Part shown: piece by piece, positions 53,346 through 61,489 of the stretch | Position numbering within the stretch: the stretch's first letter is position 1 | How the letters are laid out: every line of letters begins with the position of its first letter | NCBI GenBank assembly: GCA_964392775.1 | Contig: CAYMRD010000008.1 | Location: forward strand, 62,001-126,000 | Length of the DNA: 64,000 bases | Source of the DNA: UKL13-3 sp964392775 | GTDB taxonomy: Bacteria > Bacteroidota > Bacteroidia > UKL13-3 | Reading direction: 5' to 3' | The notes under the pieces: model-generated | Seen by the model: only the letters and a program-made list of their open reading frames with translations | Databases searched by the model: none | Told to the model about the DNA's origin: nothing | Translations under genes and position numbers: made by a program

Positions 53346-54353
53346 CTAAAATGAGGTCGGGTTAATAATTCTCTGTGCTTCGGTAATAATTTCCTGCCTC
53401 AACCACTCAGGCTCAAGCACATGAACACTGCTGCCATAGCTCAGCAACTGCGATTTGAGTTCGAAAGATGGGATCACTTTAATGGATACCACAATCGTAT
53501 CATTTGACTGGCTTACCAGCTCTTGTGTAGTATGCAAGGGTTGCGACAAAATATACGCGCCTTGTTGCGCGGTAAAAGCCAGTACAATGGTTTCGGGACT
53601 GAGTTTATTGCTCACCGATATGCCAAATGAATATTTAAAATAATCATCGGCATGAAAACCTGAAACAGGCTTAAACACATCTGTTGTTACCTCCAATTGC
53701 TGAATACGATCCAAACCAAATGTTACGATGGCGTCTGAGGTTTGCGACTTACCCGTTACATACCATCGGTTGCGGTATTCCTTTAATACATACGGATCAA
53801 GTGTGTATGCTTTGGCTTCTTGTGCATCAAACTTTCGGTACACAAACCGAATGGATTTTTGCTCTTTAACAGCCCCTAGTATTTCACTCAAAAACTCCTG
53901 ACCCAACCGGCTGGTTCCCTGTTCGAGTTGAATGACCTGTGCCATATCGGTTTCCGATAATAACGAACGCACATTTACGTAATCTTCAATTTTGGCAACG
54001 GCTTCGCCAAAGCGGGCCACAGTATCAATGCCTTCAAACTGACGCAGTAAGGCTACCGCAAACTCCAATGCATATAAATCATTTTCCCTGAGTGGAATAT
54101 TGCTGATCGAATATTTCGAGTCTTCGTAATAATATCCCTTCTGGCGTTTATCGTACCTAATGGGAGCAAAATAGGCAAGCTCCTCATCGTGCTGCATATC
54201 ATACAGATCCTGCTCAATGGTGCGCAACGAAACAACAGCAATTACTTCACAGGCCTTAATAAGCTCTTCCTTAGATGGATGTGGCTTCTGACGATTGCGA
54301 ATACATGCATCAATAATGCGGTAACGGATATAGGCCTGCTTGTTTTTGGGCAT
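53346..54353 (-). CDS. WYL-domain transcriptional regulator
   Basis: The 335-residue protein has an N-terminal winged helix (about 5-65, HPSKEELIKACEVI then SLRTIEQDL), a central WYL domain (about 155-235, FVYRKFDAQEAKAYTLDPYVLKEYRNRWYVTG) and a C-terminal extension (WCX-like). WYL regulators sense nucleotides or metabolites and often control defence or DNA damage genes. It is adjacent to the polysaccharide locus with a 21-base gap, but its own targets are unknown. It is divergent from the TPR gene. Confidence 0.87.
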   Translation of the reverse strand: MPKNKQAYIRYRIIDACIRNRQKPHPSKEELIKACEVIAVVSLRTIEQDLYDMQHDEELAYFAPIRYDKRQKGYYYEDSKYSISNIPLRENDLYALEFAVALLRQFEGIDTVARFGEAVAKIEDYVNVRSLLSETDMAQVIQLEQGTSRLGQEFLSEILGAVKEQKSIRFVYRKFDAQEAKAYTLDPYVLKEYRNRWYVTGKSQTSDAIVTFGLDRIQQLEVTTDVFKPVSGFHADDYFKYSFGISVSNKLSPETIVLAFTAQQGAYILSQPLHTTQELVSQSNDTIVVSIKVIPSFELKSQLLSYGSSVHVLEPEWLRQEIITEAQRIINPTSF

Positions 54354-54415
54354 GCCGCAATATACAGTATCTGTCTGTTTTTGGTCACATACACCCCGGT
54401 ATCCCCCGGTGGCTC

Positions 54416-54423
54416 TATTTTTG
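54416..54423 (+). promoter_or_regulatory. candidate -7 box for the TPR gene
   Basis: TATTTTTG matches TAnnTTTG, 106 bases upstream of the ATG. A six-base hairpin (CCGCAG with CTGCGG, near 54471-54487) sits in the leader. No TTG was seen at the expected spacing, so the call is weak. Confidence 0.35.
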
Positions 54424-54529
54424 CAACATTTTTTGTTCCTAATTATCAGTTGATTACAAATTCATTCTCACTCCGCAGATACGCTGCGGGCTGAGTCGGA
54501 AACTTTGAATCATCAAATCAGAACGAATT

Positions 54530-55192
54530 ATGAAAACAGCAATCAATCAACCCAATGTTAATGTTAACGGACGCAACGAAAACGAATTGTTTCAAAAAGG
54601 AATGTCATTGATGGATCGTAAGCGTTATGCCTCTGCCCAGAAAAATTTTGATATCGTACTGTTGCTGAACCCTGCAAATGTAGATGCCATGTTGCAACGC
54701 GGCATGTGTAAATTATATGCAGGAATGGTAAATCCGGCTCTGGATGATTTTTCGGATATCCTGATGGTGGCCAATGGCAAACCCGAAGCGTATGCAGCTA
54801 TGGCAAAAGCGTATTGGATGCTGGCTGATTACACAATGGCCAAGCAGTTTATTGATGAGGCTCTGCGCAGCCACAGCTCATTGCAATCAGAGTGGTATGC
54901 ACTGGCATCTAATATCAACAGCAAGCTCAATGATATTCCGGCAGCGTATGCCTGTATTAACCGTGCCATTGTATGCAACCCATTCAGTGCCGTATACCAT
55001 TACCGAAGAGCCCGCCTGCTCTTTCAAATGGGTAAAAACCAGGTTGCCTTAAACGACCTGAACAAGGCCATCACTTTTGAACCCGAATTTACCGCAGCTC
55101 TTAAACTTCGCTCGGCCTGCAAAAAAGCAATGGGCGATGTTGAGGGAGCCCGCAAAGATTTGATAACAGCAGGATTATACTACCGCGCATAA
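54530..55192 (+). CDS. TPR-repeat protein
   Basis: The 220-residue protein contains about five tetratricopeptide repeats (residues 20-215), for example YASAQKNFDIVLLLNPANVDAMLQRG and NQVALNDLNKAITFEPEFTAALKL. There is no signal peptide, so it is cytoplasmic. TPR proteins act as adaptors. It stands alone, with a strong terminator 22 bases beyond its stop. Confidence 0.88.
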   Translation: MKTAINQPNVNVNGRNENELFQKGMSLMDRKRYASAQKNFDIVLLLNPANVDAMLQRGMCKLYAGMVNPALDDFSDILMVANGKPEAYAAMAKAYWMLADYTMAKQFIDEALRSHSSLQSEWYALASNINSKLNDIPAAYACINRAIVCNPFSAVYHYRRARLLFQMGKNQVALNDLNKAITFEPEFTAALKLRSACKKAMGDVEGARKDLITAGLYYRA

Positions 55193-55214
55193 GTTTTTTG
55201 TTTGATTGATTTAC

Positions 55215-55248
55215 CCTGAAAACCACCCCTCCGAGGGTGGTTTTCAGG
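55215..55248 (+). terminator. terminator after TPR gene
   Basis: A 14-base perfect stem (CCTGAAAACCACCC with GGGTGGTTTTCAGG) around a six-base loop, followed by TTTATTTA, is a typical rho-independent terminator. Confidence 0.85.
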
Positions 55249-55585
55249 TTTATTTAAACATATTCGCATGTGCTTCTTTCGCGAATCTATATTATGACAT
55301 ATAGCCTCTTTCCTTTATTGGATCAGGCTCCGTTAACAGCAAAGTCAGCGCAACCACAGCCGCCTTACAACCTCAATTGCTCATACCGTTTTAGACCCTC
55401 TTAAAGATTATTTTAAATGACTATCTGAATAGTGTCAACTCCCCCCTCTCCCCCGATCCAAAAGGGAGTTCCGCGCACAGGTCCTTTAGAAAGTGTGCAG
55501 TTGGCCACCACCAGAGCAGGAGGCGAGCAGACATCCTCACCGATAAGGCTGTTTACTTTATCCTTTTTGCTTCGTTAAAAAGCCT
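55249..55585. other. spacer without evident genes
   Basis: These 337 bases between the TPR terminator and the outer-membrane protein gene hold a C/G-rich run (near 55439-55470) and no open frame that looks real. A -7 box for the next gene lies at 55586. I see nothing else. Confidence 0.5.
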
Positions 55586-55593
55586 TAGTTTTG
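55586..55593 (+). promoter_or_regulatory. candidate -7 box for the outer-membrane protein gene
   Basis: TAGTTTTG fits TAnnTTTG, six bases before the ATG at 55600. A TTG lies 16 bases further upstream, closer than usual. Confidence 0.35.
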
Positions 55594-55599
55594 CTGTAT

Positions 55600-56265
55600 A
55601 TGAAGCGCATTTTTCTTCTGCTCACATGGATTTGTATATCGGGATTCGCTTTTGCCCAAACCGACAGCACTCAAGCGGAAGGTGATGATGACGAACCCTA
55701 TCTGGTGATTCCTCCCATCAACGAGCAACTGAAATTAGGCGTTAAGTTTGGCGGTGGCGTAAGCGCCCTGACAGGCCACGAATTACACAACCCTGTTCCT
55801 ACTTACTTGCTCAATGGTGGCATTTATCTCAAATGGCGGTTTAAACCACATTGGAGTTTGCAACCAGAACTGAACATTTCATTTAAGGGCAGCAAGTTCA
55901 ACAATGGCAACCTCGAGTACTCCCAAATTATGATGTACTCGCTGGATGTTCCGGTACTGTTGATGTATGGCTTAAATTCACAAAACACTTCTAATATCAT
56001 TGTTGGGCTTCAATACTCCCACATACTCAATTCAGCACTTTATTTAACGGGTGCTTTGGTTCCCGAAAATACCGAACCCTCTCTTACCAAAAATGATTTG
56101 CTTGGAGTGATTGGCACCCAGTTTCATACTCCCTTCATCGGGTTTCAGATTCTTGCCAAATACGGGTTTATAGATATGAACAACGGCTTATTGCCAAACC
56201 TCAATCCGCCCAATACCGGAAAAGATATTCATCAGTTTTTATTCGAAATCAATTTACTTTTTTAA
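55600..56265 (+). CDS. outer-membrane beta-barrel protein (PorT-like)
   Basis: This 221-residue protein has a signal peptide (LLLTWICISGFAFAQ) and strand-rich body with alternating aromatic residues (WRFKPHWSLQPELNISFKG and LEYSQIMMYSLDVPVLLMYG) and a C-terminal aromatic strand (FLFEINLLF). It resembles the PorT/OmpA-like beta-barrel family of Bacteroidota. I chose the ATG at 55600 rather than a TTG at 55591. It is followed by pyrF after one base. Confidence 0.85.
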   Translation: MKRIFLLLTWICISGFAFAQTDSTQAEGDDDEPYLVIPPINEQLKLGVKFGGGVSALTGHELHNPVPTYLLNGGIYLKWRFKPHWSLQPELNISFKGSKFNNGNLEYSQIMMYSLDVPVLLMYGLNSQNTSNIIVGLQYSHILNSALYLTGALVPENTEPSLTKNDLLGVIGTQFHTPFIGFQILAKYGFIDMNNGLLPNLNPPNTGKDIHQFLFEINLLF

Positions 56266-56266
56266 C

Positions 56267-57079
56267 GTGAACCGCAGCGAACTCATTCAGCAGATTAAAC
56301 AAAAAGGCAGCTTTTTGTGTGTAGGACTTGATACCGATATCACTAAAATTCCTCAGCACTTATTATCTGAAGCCAATCCCGTTTTGACTTTTAACAAGGC
56401 TATCATTGATGCCACAAAAGAGTATTGCGTATCGTATAAAATCAATACTGCTTTTTACGAGTCGATGGGAACCAAAGGCTGGCAAACCATGGAAGAAACT
56501 TTGGCGTATATTCCATCCAACCAGTTTACCATTGCCGATGCCAAACGCGGTGATATCGGCAATACCAGTAATATGTATGCCCGTGCATTTTTCGAAAACC
56601 TCACATTTGATTCGGTAACCCTTGCACCATATATGGGCCGTGATTCGATTGAACCATTTTTTGGTTATGAAAACAAATGGGGCATTGTGCTGGCTCTTAC
56701 CTCAAACCCCGGCAGTGCCGATTATGAGCAACAGCAAGTGGGTTCCGAGAAATTGTATGAACGTGTAATTAAACATACAACAAGCTTTACCTCTCCCAAC
56801 AATTTAATGTTTGTGGTAGGGGCTACCAAAGCCGAAGAGCTTGGCCGTATCCGCACCATGATACCTGATCATTTTTTATTGGTACCCGGAGTAGGCGCAC
56901 AAGGCGGAAGTCTTAAAGAAGTAGCAAAATATGGCATGAACCGCGATTGCGGATTATTAGTGAATGCTTCACGCAGCATTATTTATGCCGGCAACGGAAC
57001 CGGTTTTGCCGAAAAAGCAGCGACCGAAGCTCAAAGCATGGCGGCTGAAATGAAAACACTCCTTGCAGAGTATTTATAG
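56267..57079 (+). CDS. pyrF: orotidine 5'-phosphate decarboxylase
   Basis: The 270-residue enzyme removes CO2 from OMP to make UMP. It has the type 2 catalytic motif (FTIADAKRGDIGNT near residue 90), the start motif CVGLDTD near 19 and the phosphate-binding region near residues 215-245 (VPGVGAQGG then VNASRSIIYAG). It begins with GTG at 56267, one base after the previous stop. The length and motifs fit the Bacteroidota enzyme. Confidence 0.95.
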   Translation: MNRSELIQQIKQKGSFLCVGLDTDITKIPQHLLSEANPVLTFNKAIIDATKEYCVSYKINTAFYESMGTKGWQTMEETLAYIPSNQFTIADAKRGDIGNTSNMYARAFFENLTFDSVTLAPYMGRDSIEPFFGYENKWGIVLALTSNPGSADYEQQQVGSEKLYERVIKHTTSFTSPNNLMFVVGATKAEELGRIRTMIPDHFLLVPGVGAQGGSLKEVAKYGMNRDCGLLVNASRSIIYAGNGTGFAEKAATEAQSMAAEMKTLLAEYL

Positions 57080-57153
57080 TCTGATTTTGGTTGCGTGCGT
57101 TATTAAAAGTGCTCATTCATTGCCTGCTCACTAGCGGTTACAGCAAAAGGGGG

Positions 57154-58689
57154 CTATTTCTCGTCAATATCTTTCCAGCCCTCAATGCGCAGCCTGATAG
57201 TGTCGCGTTTGATAAAATCAAATGCCTGTGGTTTGGGCACTTTGCCATTTGCAGCAACCGCTTCTGTTTCCCGGCTTCCTCTGCTTATTTTATATGATTT
57301 GTAAGCGCTGCTAAAATCTTCGATTGTAAGTACGTACCGGTGTTTGCCAAGTGGTTGAAACCGGAACTCTTCATCTCGCATATCCCAACTGTTGAAGTCT
57401 CCGGTTAAGTAAATACCATCTTTCTCCGGAGTTCCATCCGGTACATCCACCAGGTAAAACACCAATCGCTTGCGCGGATAAGCATCCATCCAGCTTTCAA
57501 TGCGAATATGCAAAGTATCGTTATCCTTGCCTCCGGCTATCTCGTGAAAGTCAATAGCTTCTTCTTTAAAACCGGCCTCATCCGTTCCGGGTTCGCCACG
57601 TGTAATCTTAAACTCATGCGGTTGGGTATCATCAAAACGTAGTTCTAAAAACTTCTTGCCGTTGTACAAAGTTTTAAAACGATAATCTTCATCCGCAATA
57701 TTCCAATCGTTAAAATCACCTGCAACATACAAATTATCACCTTTGCCATAAGCCGGCAATCGATCCAAAATCACAAACACTTTTTTCTGCTTATCGTCTT
57801 TTTCCGGTTCGCTTTCGGCTTTGACCACAACGGCCGGCACAACAGCTTTCCCGGGATTATCTTCAACCCCGGAAGTCGGAGCTTCGGGTGATGAAGGAAC
57901 TGGTGATGTTACCACCGGAGCATCCAAGGTGATACTTCCGGTTTGTTTGGGGGGTGTTTGACCTGAAGCAATTGGGGCTGCTTTGCCTGAAAGAGTTTTC
58001 TTATCGGCATTGTCAACGTCATTGCTCTTCAATAAATCAACACTCATCCTGATTGTATCATTAAAAACCGTTGCTTGCTGCGGGGTTGTAAACTGCCTGA
58101 CACCATTGCGAAACAAGTTAAACATCAATGGGTGGGTGGGTGGGTGTTCGAAACGCAACACAAACGAACTATCCGATATACGCTGAAAGCGGTAATCAGG
58201 ATGCCCGCTTTGCCAATTCAAAGCTTCGGTTGTCAGGTAAATATTTTCGGTTAATGGAAACTTGCCCCGCTTTGCCCGTATCTCAAACGTAACCTGCGGA
58301 CATTCGGGGTGATCCAAATCCCGCCACCCCACAACCGTATCTTGTTGTACCAACTCTTTGCTTAGCGAACGCAGCACTATTTCGTTCCCACACATATCCG
58401 TTTCACGGGTTTCAATATTGGAACGGGTATAATAGTATTCGCCAGATTCTACACCCTCCGGCAACTCTATACTGTATGTTTTTGAAGTGGCATCATACGT
58501 CATTTGATAACGTTCATCTGCGGGGTTCCATTTGTTAAAGGTTCCCGAAACATAGATGGTTTCCCCATCAGGAGTGTTAGTCGGAACTTGGTTTAGCTGG
58601 AGCGTGCGCTTTTCGTGTGAACAGGATACCACCAAAAGTAAACTGCCGAATAGAATATAAAATGAAAAAAACTGTTTTAGGGTATTCAT
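57154..58689 (-). CDS. lipoprotein with four glycogen-binding-like repeats
   Basis: The 511-residue protein has a lipoprotein signal with Cys near residue 23 (LLVVSCSHE), so it is probably on the outer membrane. It contains four repeats resembling the AMPK-type glycogen-binding domain (CBM48-like): IYVSGTFNKWNPADERY near 45, IYLTTEALNWQSGHPDY near 150, LYVAGDFNDWNIADEDY near 325 and IYLTGDFNSWDMRDEEF near 430. A low-complexity Ser/Pro/Lys region (about 225-295) separates the pairs. It may bind sugar polymers or cell-surface glycans; no catalytic domain is present. I chose the ATG at 58689. Confidence 0.82.
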   Translation of the reverse strand: MNTLKQFFSFYILFGSLLLVVSCSHEKRTLQLNQVPTNTPDGETIYVSGTFNKWNPADERYQMTYDATSKTYSIELPEGVESGEYYYTRSNIETRETDMCGNEIVLRSLSKELVQQDTVVGWRDLDHPECPQVTFEIRAKRGKFPLTENIYLTTEALNWQSGHPDYRFQRISDSSFVLRFEHPPTHPLMFNLFRNGVRQFTTPQQATVFNDTIRMSVDLLKSNDVDNADKKTLSGKAAPIASGQTPPKQTGSITLDAPVVTSPVPSSPEAPTSGVEDNPGKAVVPAVVVKAESEPEKDDKQKKVFVILDRLPAYGKGDNLYVAGDFNDWNIADEDYRFKTLYNGKKFLELRFDDTQPHEFKITRGEPGTDEAGFKEEAIDFHEIAGGKDNDTLHIRIESWMDAYPRKRLVFYLVDVPDGTPEKDGIYLTGDFNSWDMRDEEFRFQPLGKHRYVLTIEDFSSAYKSYKISRGSRETEAVAANGKVPKPQAFDFIKRDTIRLRIEGWKDIDEK

Positions 58690-58857
58690 TATAGATAATA
58701 CAATAGGCTTGTATCTCAAAGATACATACGTAACAATGAATGCAAAAACAGTTTTGATGCTTATACCTTTTTACAGTATAAAGGTGTGGGTTTGCACTAT
58801 TGCCGGACACTTTCGTGGTATTGATCAAGCAGCAATTGCTAAGGCCGGATAGTATAA

Positions 58858-58885
58858 AAAAAGCCTCACTTAAAGTGAAGCTTTT
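58858..58885 (-). terminator. terminator after tRNA-Glu
   Basis: An imperfect stem (AAAGC then TCACTT, facing AAGTGA then GCTTT) lies immediately beyond the tRNA 3' end on the minus strand, ending in a run of T when read that way. Confidence 0.75.
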
Positions 58886-58886
58886 G

Positions 58887-58958
58887 TAGCCCGTAGGGGA
58901 GTCGAACCCCTCTTTAGCGGATGAAAACCGCTTGTCCTAACCGATAGACGAACGGGCC
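58887..58958 (-). tRNA. tRNA-Glu (anticodon UUC)
   Basis: The minus strand forms a 72-base tRNA. The acceptor stem is GGCCCGT with ACGGGCT, the T-loop is TTCGACT and the anticodon loop is TTTTCAT, giving UUC. No encoded CCA is present. A -7 box TACATTTG at 58978-58985 lies 19 bases from the 5' end. Confidence 0.95.
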
Positions 58959-58977
58959 ATGTTCGTTTTGGGGAGTG

Positions 58978-58985
58978 CAAATGTA
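58978..58985 (-). promoter_or_regulatory. Bacteroidota-type -7 box for tRNA-Glu
   Basis: TACATTTG on the minus strand, with TTG at 59004-59006 upstream (18-base gap), fits the phylum's promoter pattern nearly exactly and lies 19 bases from the mature tRNA 5' end. Confidence 0.6.
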
Positions 58986-59045
58986 GGGCTGATTTTTGAA
59001 TTTCAAAAAAAAACCTGAAAATTTTTTCATCCCCTATTCAATTCC

Positions 59046-59053
59046 TACATTTG
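59046..59053 (+). promoter_or_regulatory. candidate -7 box for the GAPDH gene
   Basis: TACATTTG matches TAnnTTTG exactly and lies 46 bases before the ATG of the GAPDH gene. The expected -33 position reads TTT instead of TTG. Confidence 0.45.
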
Positions 59054-59098
59054 CCCCGCCTAAAAAAGCACATTTTCAATTAACTAAACTCTTATAAC

Positions 59099-60097
59099 AT
59101 GAAAATCGGAATCAATGGCTTCGGCCGCATCGGGCGCTTGGTATTCAGAGCAGCCATCAACAATCCAAACGTAGAAGTAGTAGGAATCAACGACCTTATC
59201 GAGGTTGATTACATGGCCTATATGCTTAAGTACGATTCAACCCACGGCCGTTTCAACGGTGAGGTATCGGTTGACAATGGTTCATTGGTTGTAAACGGTA
59301 AAAAAATCCGTGTAACCGCTGAGAAAAATCCTGAGAACCTGAAATGGAACGAAGTCGGTGCGGAATACGTGGTAGAGTCAACCGGTTTGTTCCTTGAAAA
59401 AGGTACGGCTGAAGGCCATATCAAAGCTGGTGCTAAACGTGTGATCATGAGTGCTCCGGCTAAAGATGATACCCCAACTTTCGTTATGGGTGTTAACCAT
59501 ACTAAATATACAGCCGACATGACTGTGGTTTCAAACGCTTCATGCACAACTAACTGCTTGGCTCCAATTGCTAAAGTATTGAATGATAATTTCGGCATCT
59601 TGGAAGGTTTGATGACAACAGTACACGCTGTTACAGCTACCCAAAAAACTGTAGACGGACCAAGTGCTAAAGACTGGAGAGGCGGCCGTGGTGCTTACCA
59701 AAATATCATCCCTTCATCAACCGGTGCTGCTAAAGCGGTAGGATTGGTGATTCCTGAACTGAAAGGTAAATTAACCGGTATGAGCTTCCGTGTTCCAACT
59801 CCGGATGTTTCGGTTGTTGATTTAACTTGCCGTTTGGAAAAAGGCGCCAGCTACGAGACTATCAAAGCTGCAATGAAAAAAGCTTCTGAGAACGAAATGA
59901 AAGGCATCTTGGGTTATACCGAAGATGAGGTTGTTTCTAACGATTTCTTGGGCGATGCCCGTACTTCTATTTTTGATGCCAAAGCCGGTATTTCACTGAA
60001 TGATAACTTCGTGAAAGTGGTTTCATGGTACGATAACGAGTGGGGTTATTCAAACAAAGTGGTAGACTTGATTTGCCACATGGATACAGTAAAATAA
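59099..60097 (+). CDS. gap: glyceraldehyde-3-phosphate dehydrogenase, type I
   Basis: The 332-residue enzyme converts glyceraldehyde 3-phosphate to 1,3-bisphosphoglycerate in glycolysis. It has the NAD-binding motif INGFGRIGR near residue 5, the catalytic Cys in SNASCTTNCLAP near 150, and the final WYDNEWGYS near 312. The sequence is strongly biased to favoured codons, as expected for a highly expressed gene. It is closed by a terminator that also serves the converging DsbA gene. Confidence 0.97.
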   Translation: MKIGINGFGRIGRLVFRAAINNPNVEVVGINDLIEVDYMAYMLKYDSTHGRFNGEVSVDNGSLVVNGKKIRVTAEKNPENLKWNEVGAEYVVESTGLFLEKGTAEGHIKAGAKRVIMSAPAKDDTPTFVMGVNHTKYTADMTVVSNASCTTNCLAPIAKVLNDNFGILEGLMTTVHAVTATQKTVDGPSAKDWRGGRGAYQNIIPSSTGAAKAVGLVIPELKGKLTGMSFRVPTPDVSVVDLTCRLEKGASYETIKAAMKKASENEMKGILGYTEDEVVSNDFLGDARTSIFDAKAGISLNDNFVKVVSWYDNEWGYSNKVVDLICHMDTVK

Positions 60098-60126
60098 ATT
60101 CGAATATCAAAATTCGAAACTCGAAA

Positions 60127-60160
60127 AAAAGCCTCGCGGGAGATTCCTGACGAGGCTTTT
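60127..60160. terminator. bidirectional terminator between gap and dsbA-like gene
   Basis: A ten-base perfect stem (AAAAGCCTCG with CGAGGCTTTT) and a 14-base loop lie between the two converging genes, with T runs on both sides when read either way. Confidence 0.85.
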
Positions 60161-60180
60161 GTTTTTCATTGCTCAATCTA

Positions 60181-60972
60181 TTAGCAATCTCCATCAGGAC
60201 CGCATACGGCTCCATCAATCGTATCGGCAGGTTGGGTTTCGCTCCAGGCTTTTTGCAAAGCACCTAAAAACGTTTCGGATGCTTGCGCACCTGATACTGC
60301 ATACTTATTCCCCAGTACAAAATACGGAACCCCTCTCACGCCAATTTGCTGTGCTTCGTAAATATCCTGTTGTACCGCATCAGTATAAGTAGTGCCGGCC
60401 AAAACTTTTTGTACTTCGGCTTCACGTAAGCCAATGGCAACAGCAAGCTCTGTTAACGTAGAATGGTCGGCTGTGTTTTTGCCATCTGTAAAATAGGCTT
60501 TGAACAATTGCTCTTCCATGGCATCGCCCTTGCCTTGTGTTTTAGCATATTGCACCAAACGGTGGGCATCAAACGAGTTGGCCACTACGGCTTTGTCGAA
60601 ATCATAATTCAAACCTACCTCTTTGGCCATCTGCACCACCTGTGATGTTATCTGTTTGGTATAGTCCATGGTCCAGCCTTTACTTTCGGATAAATGCTGC
60701 ACAGTGGTTTTGGTTGGATCGGTTATCAAATCGGGTTGCAATTGAAAACTTTTCCAAACCACTTCTATTTGATCTTTATGCTCAAACTGAGCCAAAGCCG
60801 CTTCAAATTTGCGTTTTCCGATATAACAAAACGGACACATGACATCGCTCCAGATTTCTACTTTCATTTTTTTGATTGGTTTAGGTTTGTGCTCCGGCCG
60901 CGTAAAAGATACCGTGAACAAGAGTACACAGGAGGTAACAAATCCAATGGTTATGGGTTTTGTGATTTTCAT
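60181..60972 (-). CDS. FrnE-like DsbA-family oxidoreductase with N-terminal anchor
   Basis: The 263-residue protein is a DsbA-fold thiol oxidoreductase of the FrnE type: VEIWSDVMCPFCYIGKRKFEAAL with the CxxC motif (CPFC) near residue 46, and the cis-Pro loop GVRGVPYFVLGNKYAVSGAQ near 215. It ends in GAVCGPDGDC, two more Cys. An N-terminal extension of about 34 residues with a membrane helix (ITIGFVTSCVLLFTVSF) is not typical of FrnE and suggests periplasmic location. I chose the ATG at 60972; a later Met at about residue 36 would give the cytoplasmic form. Confidence 0.8.
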   Translation of the reverse strand: MKITKPITIGFVTSCVLLFTVSFTRPEHKPKPIKKMKVEIWSDVMCPFCYIGKRKFEAALAQFEHKDQIEVVWKSFQLQPDLITDPTKTTVQHLSESKGWTMDYTKQITSQVVQMAKEVGLNYDFDKAVVANSFDAHRLVQYAKTQGKGDAMEEQLFKAYFTDGKNTADHSTLTELAVAIGLREAEVQKVLAGTTYTDAVQQDIYEAQQIGVRGVPYFVLGNKYAVSGAQASETFLGALQKAWSETQPADTIDGAVCGPDGDC

Positions 60973-61047
60973 CCGGTGCAAATAAAAACCAATTATCAAA
61001 ATACAGGTAGTATTGTTTGTCGGATTGTTGAATATTTGCAGTTCACA

Positions 61048-61431
61048 TTGAAAAGTAAGCACTCTCATATCGCATTGTTGTTATTATCGGTATTTGCCAT
61101 CACGGTATTGCCGTTTAATATGCTGCACCACCATGCCGAGCATGAGCATGCTGCGGCCTTGCACCGGCACAACATGGCTTCGCATACCTGCGGGCTGGAC
61201 GATTATTTTTGCCAACCCGATTTGGAACAATGCGGACATGATTCGCATGTATCCACTCCGCTAACCAAATGTTTTTCGTGCGAGTTTCATTTTTTCAAAC
61301 ATTTCGAAAGTGCTGACAACCTTGTCTCCTTTGTAGAAAGTGCGCTTGTTACTCCTTTCGCCAAACCCATATCCACACGGCTGCTGACAGCCCTGCTGTG
61401 TATTTCCAACAAAGGTCCGCCAGCAGTTTAA
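61048..61431 (+). CDS. His/Cys-rich small exported protein
   Basis: This 127-residue protein has a signal peptide (HIALLLLSVFAITVLPF), then a His-rich stretch (HHHAEHEHAAALHRHNMASHTC) and Cys residues (C in DYFCQP, C in EQCGHD, and CFSCEFHFF), which could bind a metal such as zinc or copper. I chose the TTG at 61048, because the longer frame to 60694 overlaps the converging gene. It lies 58 bases before the TonB receptor gene and may be its partner. Confidence 0.7.
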   Translation: MKSKHSHIALLLLSVFAITVLPFNMLHHHAEHEHAAALHRHNMASHTCGLDDYFCQPDLEQCGHDSHVSTPLTKCFSCEFHFFKHFESADNLVSFVESALVTPFAKPISTRLLTALLCISNKGPPAV

Positions 61432-61489
61432 GCTGTTTTTGTGAGCCCGTCAGGGCTGTCCTTTATTGTTTCATTTAAAAAATTGTATT

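Noticed and set aside
54361..54529. possible riboswitch in the TPR leader
   Set aside because: Only a six-base hairpin is present, with no conserved riboswitch core that I recognise.
60694..61047. N-terminal extension of the His/Cys-rich protein gene
   Set aside because: The frame is open but overlaps the converging DsbA-like gene, and the extension has no signal or domain; the TTG at 61048 gives a clean exported protein.
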